From Pythium myriotylum (lineage: Eukaryota; Oomycota; Peronosporomycetes; Pythiales; Pythiaceae): a DNA stretch of 64,000 nt. The translations under genes and the position numbers were made by a program. The DNA lies in contig JALJCQ010000011.1 in assembly GCA_023091665.1 (NCBI GenBank), forward strand, positions 806,001-870,000, in the 5' to 3' direction. Below, in pieces: positions 10,679-20,782 of this stretch; the stretch's first letter is position 1; each line of letters begins with the position of its first letter. The notes beneath the pieces were generated by a model that worked only from the letters and a program-made list of their open reading frames with translations, did not search any database and was not told where the DNA came from.

Positions 10679-11234
10679 TGCCGCGAAAACGATTCTGCGC
10701 TCGTCAGCGGACAGCGCTGAGCGAGGGGCGACAGTTCACACCTGGCGATGGGAAAGCAGACGCTGGCTCGACTTCTACCATCGCCCAAGGATAGCCTCGT
10801 CCTCCCCGCCTCCGCTCCGTTCAGACGGTGAAGCTGTTGGCCAGCCCAGAAGCTCAGCGGGAGCAGCTGGAGTCGGCAGTCCAGTGCAACGAGGCCTGAC
10901 ACCCCAGCAGGATCAGTCCGTTCTCCACAGAGCCCACCGCGCTGACGCTCCCGTGTCTTCATGGGAGGACCAAGTGTTGCGCCCATTACGTCAATGGATG
11001 AAGCACGTCCCACCTGGTCGGGCCTTGGATTAGTCCGCCGTCCTTCCGGGACTCATCAGAGAGTCACTACGATTCGTCCATGATAGTCACTCTCCTCTCG
11101 CTCGACAACCATTCTCTCGGTCGTGGAGAAGGGATCTGTGAGGAGACGTCCATCAAGTCTCCGTGGACAGTGAGAGCGGACGCGGCCATTCGCTTCCTTG
11201 CCCCGTCCCATCGAACAGCGCGGTTTACTGCCCG
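10679..11234. other. Divergent intergenic region between two MATE genes
   Basis: About 555 bp between the starts of a minus-strand and a plus-strand MATE gene, presumably both promoters. An open stretch on the minus strand (to about 11013) is out of frame with exon 1 and has biased Arg/Ser/Pro composition, so it is not called. Confidence 0.5.
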
Positions 11235-12771
11235 ATGACGCACGAGGAGACACCGCTGCTGACGCCGCTGCTCGAGGGCGAGCCCGCGGCGGCGGCCAAA
11301 ATGCCGACTGAGCCGGAGCCACCGCAGGAGCCGCGTCCGCGCTCGCGGCTCCGTGGCGCGTGGGCGAAAGCGCAGCACGTCGTTGTTCCGCTGGTGAGAT
11401 ACGGTCGACAGCTGCTACTTGCCCATAGATCGCTCACGCGGCCTCCAGGTTCTAGACATCGTGCCCGACACGATCCTTGGCTATCTCGTTCAGTACTCGC
11501 GTGACGACCCCGGCGCGCGCATCCTCACGGCGTTCACGTTTGCAAGTCTCGTGCAGTCTCAAGTCGTGGCGGCACTGCAGGTTGTGCTCCGAACCACGCT
11601 CGACACCCATCGTAATCGACTCTCCGACCCGCTCAAGCGCCGAGAGCTCTGGGTACTCGCCCAGGCGGCATGGATCGTCTACATGAGCTACCTTCCGTTC
11701 GCGGGTTTGATCTGCGGGTACACAGCGTGGCTCTCGCGAGAAGCTCTCTTCGGCCAGAACGCCGACGTCGCCGACGTGGTAGCTACTTTGCTCGTGATCA
11801 ACCTCGTCTCGCTGCCGTTCTCGCTCGGGAGCGCCATGCTGCGAAGCGATTTGGAAGCGCATGAGTCTTTGCGACCTTTTGTTGTCGCAGCGATCGTATC
11901 ATGGACTATCGGCCTCAGTTTCGCCTACGTGCTCGGTTATTGGGTCGAGTTGGGTTTCACAGGGATCGCTCTCACGGATATCATCACTTACGGCATCATG
12001 TTCCGCATGCTCGCACCAGAGACGCAATTGTTAACGGAGTGGCCTGGATGGCATTTCCGCGAGGCGCTCACTATGGTGCCAAAGATTGCGTGCCACCCAG
12101 CGATGATTGGCATTCTGCTCGTGAACCTCACGATGATGCTTTTCGGCTTTACGTCACTGCTCGCCAGTCTGATCAAGGTAGACCTAGTCGTCATCGACGC
12201 CCAGACCGACGTATTCCCATCTCTGCTCATGCTCTCGTTCATGCCGCTTCTCGGTGTGTGTCTTCTATGCTCAATGAGGATCAAGTCCACGCTAGCCTCG
12301 CTCCACGGACACGATTCCAAGCCCGTAGTCTCTCCTCGAAAGCTACTCGTCGCGATTTTCCTTCTGACAGCGTTCGCGACGAGCTCGTGGCTAGTTGGAG
12401 CTCTTCATGTCGGTGAGAAGGAGGTCCCCCCGTGGCTTCTCGGTATGTTCAAAGACACGCTCACCGTCCAAGTCCCGCTCTATCCTCCTCTGGGGTTCAT
12501 TCTCGTCATTCGCCCAGTGCTGCGGACGTGCGTTGAGTTGTGGCACCACGCGAGCACGCTCTTCCTCGTCACCATGGCGATCGGCGCGTCGCTCGGTGCC
12601 ACGTTCGCAGAGGAGCTCGACGGCGGCATCCAGGGCCTCTGGTTTGGCCAGTACATCGCCATTATCGTGTTCACGGTCATCGCAGCAGTCTCCATCAGAC
12701 GGTGGGTCTCGCATCCCACCGCCAAGATTGCAGATTCGGCGAGCGAGGACGTCATCGCGTTTGTGGCGTGA
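11235..12771 (+). CDS. Highly divergent MATE-like transporter
   Basis: Model join(11235..11393, 11449..12771), 493 aa. Intron of 55 bp (GTGAGA...CCAG) at the MATE-conserved site. The MATE relationship shows in the intron position, the EWPGWHFREA loop, MLSFMPLLG and the GGIQGLWFGQY segment near the C-terminus. Hallmarks are altered: SALQAQN has become MLRSDLEAH, and the VGNALGAGQPRRA loop is replaced by SMRIKSTLASLHG. The frame is intact over 440 codons, so it is not obviously a pseudogene; it may be a paralogue with changed or lost transport. The 53-aa leader is Pro/Glu/Arg-rich and retains only a TPLL trace of the usual leader motifs. Confidence 0.83.
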
Positions 12772-13690
12772 TAGGGCGGTGTATGGTGACATAATGTCGA
12801 AAATATGTGAGCGCATCTCGAACATATGTCATTTCTATGTCAAACAATATGGATGGCTTCACTCCCTGCATTCATCTTGGAATGATGGTGCCGGTGAGGT
12901 TTTATTCCGTGACTTTCGATGTTTACGAGGTGGAACGATGAGTTTTGTGGCCTCTCAGTGAACATCATCCTAAATCCCTTAAAATAGTAGATAAGATCGA
13001 GTACAATCTTTTATTCGATCTTTTCTGGGCGGTTCTTCTGTCTCCCTGGTCAAATGGAAACCGCTCGCGACTGAGCGGGCGACCACCAAGCCACCATGGC
13101 GCTTGTCGACAGGTCTGATAAGATTCTCCGTCATCTAGTCAATCGCCTCGTTCCCACTCTCTCGTCATGTTCGGCCGTAACGTGGAAGGACCGGTCTCAC
13201 GCCGGTGCCTTCTCTGGTGACCTCTAGTAGCGTATGGAGGAGCCTTCTCTTGGGGTCAAGATGGAGAACGCCAACGAATGCAGAGCGACGGCGTCTCACC
13301 CACATCGCGTCACGCAGCCACAGTGTCAGCGCATGAGGTCTTCTCCAGGTTGGCTCCGGCGCTGAGCTCATCACCACGTACTGAATTACGAGTGTCTCAC
13401 CCGTTGCGGCATGCCGTGGTGTAATCCATCTTTTTATGCGTGAGTGCCACGGTCCATGCCGGCCCTCGCGAATGGCCGGGTCTGTGTCATCTCAGCCGCC
13501 TGCGCGCACCTGTCAGGTCTGCCGAAGTTCTCTTTCGGCCTCCTGACCAGTGGGTGGCGTCAGCGCATCTTCCTCGGGGATCCACACCACGCACGGCTCC
13601 GGGATCTTCTCTCTCCCCTGCCGAGGGTCTTGTGAAGCCACTTGCCGACTTGCGTCCTTCGCCCCAGAGCTCCGTCCTCCGACAGCGCCC
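12772..13690. other. Long intergenic region
   Basis: About 920 bp between two plus-strand MATE genes. No gene is supported. Open sequence directly upstream of 13691 is in frame with the next gene, but its translation does not resemble other leaders and is treated as 5' UTR. Confidence 0.5.
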
Positions 13691-15430
13691 ATGGAGCTCC
13701 CTCGCCTCGCGCATGACGCCGTGCTGCAGAACCTCGACGAGCCGCGCGAGGAACAGCTCTACAACGAGGTCGCGCAGCTGGGCCACCACGCGCGCATCGT
13801 CGACGACGACGTCGCCAAGTCGCCCAAGCCCGATGTCGTCGTCAAGATCGCGCCCGTCGACGCGACCACGTCAGCCGGAGAGAAAACGCCGCTGCTCATG
13901 GCCGGCAAGCACCTCGTCGCTATCGACAGCGACGTCGACCTCAAGACGCTCGCGCTGCGTCTCAACGAAGAGGAACGCATGGCCGTGCTGGCCGACGCAC
14001 GCGCCGAACCTATGGAGATCGTCAGGGAGGAGTCCAAGGTGCTCGTGTCGCTCGCGATCCCGATGATGATGGCCGCGGTGCTCGAATTCCTGCCCGACAC
14101 CATTCTCCAGATCATGATCGGACGCGTCAGCGGCGAGTACTCGACGCAGATCCTCGCCGCGTTCTCTCTTAGCGGCCTCTTCCAGATGCTGCTCATCGCC
14201 GGTCTCCTGAACGGGCTCGGCTCCGCGATCGACACGATGTGTTCGCAGGCGTTCGGCGGCAAGCGCCATGTCGAGTTGTGGATGTTCACGCAAGCGGGCC
14301 TCATCATGTACCTGATCTGCCTGCCGTTCATCACGGCAATGCTGCTGAATGGTGCGCCGATCCTGAAGGCGCTCGGACAAGACCCAGCCATTGCCGACGT
14401 CGCCGCCAACCTTTTGCTCATCAACCTGATGTCACTGCCTTTCTCGCTCATGTTTGCCGTGCTCAAGAGCGCTCTGCAGGCGCAGAACATTGTCGCCCCC
14501 TTCGTCAAGACGTCGGTCATCTCGTGGGCAGTGAGTCTCCCCATCGCATACATGCTTGGCTACTGGACCCCGCTGGGCTACATGGGCATTGCGCTCTCTC
14601 AAGTCATCAACAACGCTGTCAAGGCGATCGCATTGTTGCCCATTCTGCTCAAGAACGAGGTATTTGTGGACGCATGGCCCGGCTGGCAGTGGCGTGAGGC
14701 CTTCAAGCTTGTGCCGAAGGTCTCTCGTCTTGGCGTTTCAAGCGTGCTCATGGTTACGTTTCAAATGGCGGGCTTCAGCGTGATCTCGTTGCTAGCAGGT
14801 CTGCTGCCCAACGCTGACGTCATGATTGCGGCCAACAGCATTTTCACCAGCACGCTTGTCCTCTCATTCCTGCCGCTTTTGGGTATCTGCATTGCCGGAG
14901 CTATTCGCACTGGTAACGCACTTGGTGCCGGCCAGGCCAAGCGCGCAAACCTTATCGTTCGTGTCGTGATCATCAGTTCGCTGACTGTTTCTACCGCTGG
15001 TATGGTACTGTCGCTGTGTGTTGCCGCTCCCTTTGCGCGCAGCTTCACAACCAATGAGGAAGCGCTCAAGGTCGCGATGAATCTCATCCACAACGTGATG
15101 CCACTCATCCCTCTGCTGGGGATGGTGTTTGGTATCCAATCCGTCTTCCGTGCTTGCGGCAAGCAATGGCTGTGCGCCAAGTTCAATTTTCTGTTCATGT
15201 TCCTGATTGGCCTGCCGATGGGTCTGGTGTTCGCCATCAAGCTGAACCTGGGCATTCTCGGTCTCTGGTACGGCCACTTCGTTGGCATGGCGCTTTTTAT
15301 CACGAGTGGCCTGGTGTGGCTGTATCGCCTTGACTGGGAGCAAATGGCTCACGAGGCCAGGCGGAACACGCACTTGCATGTCGAAACGAAAGAGCCAGCC
15401 CCTGAAGCCCCAACCCAAACCAGTGTCTGA
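13691..15430 (+). CDS. MATE family efflux transporter, intronless copy
   Basis: 579 aa in one exon. The leader has the full set of motifs (LDEPREE, LGHHARIV, TPLLMAGK, DSDVDLKTL) and runs straight into TM1 through SLAIPMMMAAVLEF, so the intron found here in its neighbours is absent without any change of frame. The core is complete: SALQAQN, AWPGWQWREA, IRTGNALGAGQAKRA, RACGKQWLCAKFN. The start at ATG 13691 aligns with other leaders; the frame is open for about 47 codons further upstream. The absence could reflect intron loss through a cDNA or an ancestral state. Confidence 0.95.
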   Translation: MELPRLAHDAVLQNLDEPREEQLYNEVAQLGHHARIVDDDVAKSPKPDVVVKIAPVDATTSAGEKTPLLMAGKHLVAIDSDVDLKTLALRLNEEERMAVLADARAEPMEIVREESKVLVSLAIPMMMAAVLEFLPDTILQIMIGRVSGEYSTQILAAFSLSGLFQMLLIAGLLNGLGSAIDTMCSQAFGGKRHVELWMFTQAGLIMYLICLPFITAMLLNGAPILKALGQDPAIADVAANLLLINLMSLPFSLMFAVLKSALQAQNIVAPFVKTSVISWAVSLPIAYMLGYWTPLGYMGIALSQVINNAVKAIALLPILLKNEVFVDAWPGWQWREAFKLVPKVSRLGVSSVLMVTFQMAGFSVISLLAGLLPNADVMIAANSIFTSTLVLSFLPLLGICIAGAIRTGNALGAGQAKRANLIVRVVIISSLTVSTAGMVLSLCVAAPFARSFTTNEEALKVAMNLIHNVMPLIPLLGMVFGIQSVFRACGKQWLCAKFNFLFMFLIGLPMGLVFAIKLNLGILGLWYGHFVGMALFITSGLVWLYRLDWEQMAHEARRNTHLHVETKEPAPEAPTQTSV

Positions 15431-15645
15431 ACTGGTACTTATCGTGAACGTGTACAAGACCAAGAAAATCACCATCGTTGCGAGATACCCAGTGTAAATA
15501 TGTTGGATGTATACTCGGTTGGGAACTCTTAGACGATGAAAAAGATGTAACTGCTGAGATGCTGTCTCCGTGACTTCCTCAATAGCAGCGAAGATCTCTG
15601 GGTTGCAGAAGGTAATACATAACATGAAGTAACCTCTTGTGACGA

Positions 15646-17427
15646 TCAGCAGAGGCACGAGGAGCTGTCTGGCGACATCTCGGATGGCTCACGCGTGCGC
15701 TTCTGCGCATCCACAGCCATCTCAGTCCAATTGGCGTGGAGAAGCCAGTAGATACAGTAGGATCCACTACAGACGAAGCCAACACACAGACCGAGCCAAA
15801 GCCCAATGAGCCCCATCCCAAACTGGTAGGCGAGCGTCAACCCAATAGGAAGCGCCATCACCAAGTACGCGAAGAAGTTGATCTTTGCTCCAAGCGACTG
15901 CATGCCGCTTCCACGAATAATGCCCTGGCCTGCCATAGAGATACCGGCAAACACTTGAAATGGACACGTGATCAGCATGAGGTGCGATGTGAGAGTGACC
16001 ACGTCGCTGTCGTTGGTGTACGCATATGGATAGACGGAACGGAAGACGAGCATGATCAACGAAGTGAAGAGCGCGAAGACGATGCTTGCACCAACCGACA
16101 GGTAAGCAGCAAGCTTTGCACGTTGCGGGTCGTTCGCACCTAGTGCGTTACCGACGCGCACCGAGCCCGCGACGGAAATGGTGCCGTAAAGAAGACCGCA
16201 CAAGTATCGAAAACTCGAGTAAGTTGAGTCAGCGCTGATTGCAACGTCTGCGAATGGGAGCATACCAGCAAAGAGCGCAACAGCCGAGAACGCCCAGAAC
16301 TCGAACATGGACATTCCCAAACCTGCAACGCCGAGACGGATAAACTCTGGCACCATTTTCATGGCATCTCCGAGGCGCCATCCGGGCCACTCTCGCTGAT
16401 ACAAGTGACTCTGGAAAAAGTAGATGCAGAGCGTTGCTGTGTAGCAGATGATGAGTGCGGAGCTCGCGATCGACGAGCCGACGTAGCCCACTGACGTGTG
16501 GAACATGAGCACATAGATGACGACGTCGTGGACAATGTTACCGACGATCCCGGCGTACACCATGGGCTTGATGATGTTTTGTCCCTGGAGGATCTTGCAC
16601 AGAAGTGCGTTGATCATGTTGAACGGCAGGGCAGGGAGTGCGTACAACACCAAATTACGAGCAAGCACCGCGATGTCTTCACGTTGGCCCATGAGCACGA
16701 GAATGTCGACGCAGAAGTAACTGATCATCGTCACGGGAATAAAACAGACCGAGAAGAGCAAGATGCCCGTCTGAAAGAAGATGCCCATCTCATGGAGCTT
16801 GCCGGCTCCGTAAGCTTGTGCGCAGAGAGTATCCATGGCTGCGCCGATGGCGATGTTGACTGTGTAGCCCGTGAGCATCATAAAGATACCCGACAGCGAA
16901 CGCGCCGCGATGTACTCGCTGCTGTACTTGCTGCTGAGGTGGCCCGTGAGGACGCCGCTGACGAAGCCCGGCAAGAAGTCGATAATGTTCGACAACAGCT
17001 GCATTGTATGTCATTCAGTCAGCTTCGCAAGCAGAAGTAAACACAAGCTGAGCTGGAGACTCACCATTTGGATCGCAAGCGAGGAGAGGAATCCGCTCTC
17101 ACTCTGGACAAGTGGCGTTGGGAACCCCCACAACTTCTTTGCTCGCAAACGAGATCCATGGATGTCGGCGATCCGCACTGGATCCGATTTGGGGAAGAGA
17201 GGGGAGCGCTCTGAGAACGTTGGCGCTCCGGGCTTCTTGTATGCGTGTTGCATTCCATCGCAGACCTTTCGATCCACCTCAGTGTCGAGCGGCTCGGCCC
17301 CAGATCTCGCGACGGGGTTCACCTTGGCCACCATCGTCTTGGCGGCGCTGTTGCGGCGGAAGAGCGCGTCCATCATCGCGAGGGAGCGCCCGTTCTGGGT
17401 CTCGAGCACTTCGACGGCCGGCCGCAT
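15646..17427 (-). CDS. MATE family transporter, distinct subclass
   Basis: Model complement(join(15646..16998, 17065..17427)), 571 aa. Intron of 66 bp (GTGAGT...GCAG, phase 0) at the shared site (SLAIQM before LLSNIIDFLPG). The core has AQAYGAG, QGQNIIKP (variant of QAQN), EWPGWRLGDA and VRVGNALGANDPQRA. It differs from the other copies throughout and looks nearer to plant-like MATE proteins. Exon 1 (121 aa) has no LGHHA/LIVKAG leader; instead it is basic, with LFRRNSAAKT and SRLRAKKLWGFPTP, then SESGFLSSLA as in other eukaryotic MATEs. Start taken at the ATG at 17427; the one at MMDALF is an alternative. Head-to-head with the small gene at 17528. Confidence 0.92.
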
Positions 17428-17527
17428 CTTGCACAATCCCGTCCGTTCAGAGCGTCAAGATCTCGATCCGTGGCTGGCTGGGAAGCTGGCCGAATCTCCC
17501 CGACGCCCCTCCAGAGCAAGTGACGCA

Positions 17528-17860
17528 ATGACGCTTGAGGATTCCAGCGTCGCCACTACGAAGAGCTTCTCGGCTGACTCCCCTCTCTCTTCCTCGCCCT
17601 TCTACGGCTCCTCCTCTCGGATCCTGGCGCATGGCGACCGTTTAAGATATCTTTCGAAAAATTGGCTCAACCAAATCGACGCACACCATGCTCAAGATGA
17701 TGCGGGCCGCATGGCGGCGAGCGATTGGCTGCCGCCGCGGGACACTTCGCCGCCAGTTCTCGCGAGCATCGAGACTGAGTTCGCAACACCCAAAAAGGGT
17801 CTGCTCTCCAGAATGGAAAAGGCGATGATGAAGGCAAGAGATAGGCACCACGATCTTTGA
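17528..17860 (+). CDS. Small hypothetical protein
   Basis: 110 aa, single exon, sharing about 100 bp of upstream DNA with the divergent MATE gene. No domain is recognised. It has a Ser-rich N-terminus and a C-terminal half with protein-like character (LASIETEF, GLLSRMEKAMMKARD, probably helical and basic). It may be a lineage-specific gene or a chance reading frame; comparison with related oomycetes would decide. Confidence 0.4.
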   Translation: MTLEDSSVATTKSFSADSPLSSSPFYGSSSRILAHGDRLRYLSKNWLNQIDAHHAQDDAGRMAASDWLPPRDTSPPVLASIETEFATPKKGLLSRMEKAMMKARDRHHDL

Positions 17861-18217
17861 GTGCTTCGAGCGTCAAGCAATGCTCAGTTGCAGCCGTTGA
17901 CCAGAGAAGGCGAGAGTTGGTCTCGCGCTTCTGTGGGGTTGGTGCTGGTTGCTACCGAGGAGCAATACAAGCGATTGCGCAGTCGAATCAGCCACGTATC
18001 TTACGATCTTGACGTCGTTTGGACAGCCTCAGGTGTTCCAGATAAAAATAAGTTGCTGTAGCCCCCTCCAAGTCGTTGGGAGCGCATTCGCCCGAACCAA
18101 GAGAGTTTATAAGCAAACTTCGTTCAAGATATGCGTTGATATGCAAACTACGTTCAAGAGGAAGCAGAAAGCTCTCACGTGGTAAGAGAACTCATTTGAA
18201 GCAACAGATCTGCCGAG
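17861..18217. other. Convergent intergenic region with small direct repeat
   Basis: About 360 bp between convergent gene ends. A 17-bp sequence (gcaaact-cgttcaaga with one mismatch) occurs at 18113-18129 and again at 18143-18159. No gene is seen. Confidence 0.55.
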
Positions 18218-19975
18218 TCAGTCGACACGACTGGAAGCACTGGGTTCGGCTTCGGGCTCTTTCTCAACGTGTAGGTGCGCGTTGTTGTATGCTTCGTGCA
18301 CAACGCCAGCCCAGTCAAGTCGATACACGTAGACAGTTGACGCGACGTCAGATCCGAGCATCCCAATCATCTCACCGACGAGTAGCCCGCGGATCCCCAA
18401 GTCGAGCGAAATAGCTAGGAGCAATCCAAGCGGAACGCCGAGAACGAAGAGGAAGACGAAATTGACTTTCGCGATGAACCACTGCTTGCCGCAAGCTCGG
18501 AGGGCGCTTTGAATACCAAACATCCACCCGAGGAGCACCATGAGTACTGCAAAATATGGATACAGCGCCGTAGCTAACCGGGCAGTTTCGGGGTTGGTCG
18601 TGTAGCTTTCTGAGAATCGTCCGGATATGCTGGTGCTTGCGATTGCCGAAATCACCGCTACAACAACTGTCATCGCGGTCCCTACCACGACACCAATCAT
18701 CGCGCGCTGAGCTTTTCCTGCTCCGATTGCCGTTCCGACGCGAATTGCACCGCTCCCACACATCGCCAAGAAGGGGACGATTGATAGTGAAAAGAGCGCA
18801 CCATCGATGTCACCGGCAGCAATCGATTGTGTCGCGTTTGGGAGGAACCCGCACAGAATCGAAATGAGGTTGAGGCCGAGAGTCTGAAACGTCACCATGA
18901 GGAAGCTTGAAAACGCGAGAGGCACCAACGTAGCCATAAGTGCCTGTGCTTCCTTCCAGCGCCATCCTGGCCAGCCTTCTACGAACGCCGGGCTCTTGAA
19001 GAGCGGATGAAGCATCATTGAGAACTTGATAACATAGTTGAGGACTGTGGCAAGTAGGATACCAACGTAGCCGAGTCTCGAATGAAACCCGAGCGCGTAG
19101 GCAAGGGGCAGTGTTAGCGCGTTCGAAATGACTGGGATAATGACGAACGGCGTCAGGATGTGTTGGGATGTGAGTAGAGATCCGGCCACCGTGTACATGA
19201 ACACGAACGGTAGCGATAATGCATTGATGGCGAGGAAGATGCCTGCGAGATGCGCAAGCTCGTCACTTTGGCCAAGCAATTTAAACAATGGGGCACCATT
19301 TAGATAAAGCAACACGAGACCGATCAGACAATAACCGGCGCCGATGACCCCCGCTTGCCCATACAAGCAAATTTGCCGGAACTGCTTCGCCCCGTACGAT
19401 TGAGTGCAAACAGTCGAAAGGGCAGACCCCAATCCACCGTCGATATTGAACATCACTTGACCTCCGATGAAGTCGGACAAAGAACTTGCGGCAAGAATTT
19501 TCGCTGAATCTGAGCCTCCAACGTTACCAAGCATCCACCCAACAAGAATGACGGGAAAAACTCCAATCGCCTGAGAGCCCACCTATTAGACACAAACAAC
19601 CGATGTTAGAGTTGGACGAATGACCAACCTTTATTCAAAACTCACCAGAGGAACGGAGAGCTTGAATATAGCAAGGAGCTCCTCACTGGCTATCTCCTTC
19701 GGCTGCTTCGACTGGTCCTCGAATGCAGCCGCTTCCTCTCGCTTCTGGAGTGTCCGATCCAGCGCCTCCAGGTCAAGATCGTTATCAACGGAGACAACAT
19801 CTCGCCCAGCTTTCACGATGAGTGGCGTGTTCTCGCTCGCAGCCGCATCAGTGGCGATTTTGGCGTGGTGACCGAGTCGTTGGACTTCGTCGTGGAGTCG
19901 GTCTTGTTGGGCGGCCTCGAGTTGTTGGAAGAGGTCATCTTGGGCCGCGTGGATCATCTCGTTTTGATGGACCAT
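18218..19975 (-). CDS. MATE family efflux transporter (shared exon 1, copy A)
   Basis: Model complement(join(18218..19582, 19646..19975)), 564 aa. Intron of 63 bp (GTGAGT...ATAG, phase 0). The 110-aa leader (MVHQNEMIHAAQDD, LGHHAKIA, TPLIVKAG, DNDLDLEALD) is encoded by an exon that is almost identical to exon 1 of the MATE gene at 25940-27669. Exon 2 is a complete core with variant motifs: LLTSQHIL in place of SALQAQN, GWPGWRWKEA, IRVGTAIGAGKAQRA, RACGKQWFIAKVN. With the 25940 copy it forms a subfamily marked by GWMLGNVGGSDSAKIL. Confidence 0.94.
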
Positions 19976-19987
19976 GGTGACTGGAGA
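19647..19987 (-). repeat. Homogenised MATE exon 1, copy A
   Basis: 341 bp matching 27341-27681 without indels and with two differences: 19933 G versus 27627 A (Leu/Phe codon) and 19978 T versus 27672 C (5' UTR). Identity stops at the last exon codon on one side and 12 bp upstream of the ATG on the other. Confidence 0.95.
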
Positions 19988-20782
19988 GTCGAATAAGGAG
20001 GCGTGAGCAGGGGAAGGCGAATGGCCGAGTGGATCCACGAGATTTCGTGCAAGGTGAGCCCGAAGGTCTCGGACTATCATTCCAAATGCTTATCTTGTGT
20101 TGCGAGTCGGGGCACAACGGAAGATGAGATTCCAACGTCAACTCTTTAGGTATTAATCTAAGATATTGAAAGGTCTGAAAAATATGGCGTTTTTTGACCA
20201 AATCAACTGGTTTAACTGCTTAGCCTCCACCACCATTCTCGACTTGTCTTTATTGGAATGTGTGCGCATCAAGTTTGTGTCTCCTTCGGTCATGGCTTCA
20301 TGGGAGACACGTCCTTTTCCTCCCGTCATACTGAGTTGTCGCCCCTGAAAAGCTTGTCAGATTTTTCATCTCCGTTACACTCTTCCCACTCAATTTGTAG
20401 AAAGAAACTTTGAGTGGGAAGAGCACACGCCCCATGGGTGCGAACAGGCCCAAACAGCATCGGCATGTGGGGAATATGAGTTTTCGAATCGAGGGTACTT
20501 GAGCGAACGCGTCCGGTTCAGGCGTCAGCATGTGGAGAAACAACAGTAAATAGCGTGCCCACCTCGAACTAGTGCGACACCGATTAGAGAATGAAAATCG
20601 GCGTGCTCCTGAATCGGCATCATCATGCAGGCATGTCGTAAACGATAGGTCGCAAGGCGACGGATACTGCTAATTAACTTCGGGGAACAAATCCGGAAAA
20701 AGATGAAGGTTCGGTGTCTACTATAAACAAGTCGAGGTGCCTATTAAGGTCGCAAAAGTCCGTAGCTTCGTCTTGGCGAGCA
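19976..20782. other. Intergenic region with hairpin
   Basis: About 800 bp between a MATE start and the esterase stop, both on the minus strand. No gene is seen. It contains a 14-bp inverted repeat (20380-20393 and 20410-20423). Confidence 0.55.
20380..20423. repeat. Inverted repeat, 14-bp perfect arms
   Basis: The arms ctcttcccactcaa and ttgagtgggaagag flank a 16-nt loop. It could be a transcribed hairpin or a small terminal-inverted-repeat remnant. No flanking duplication was recognised. Confidence 0.75.

Noticed and set aside
13440..14066. 208-codon plus-strand frame at the start of the intronless MATE gene
   Set aside because: Overlaps the real coding frame, and its composition (Ser/Arg/Thr runs) is that of an out-of-frame reading.
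13759..14553. 264-codon minus-strand frame antisense to the intronless MATE gene
   Set aside because: Antisense shadow of a well-supported gene; no family resemblance.
14864..15658. 264-codon minus-strand frame spanning a MATE 3' end
   Set aside because: Mostly antisense to coding sequence; the non-overlapping part is short and shows no domain.
16498..17040. 180-codon plus-strand frame rich in Asp/His/Glu
   Set aside because: Antisense to exon 2 of the 15646-17427 MATE gene and it crosses that gene's splice site.
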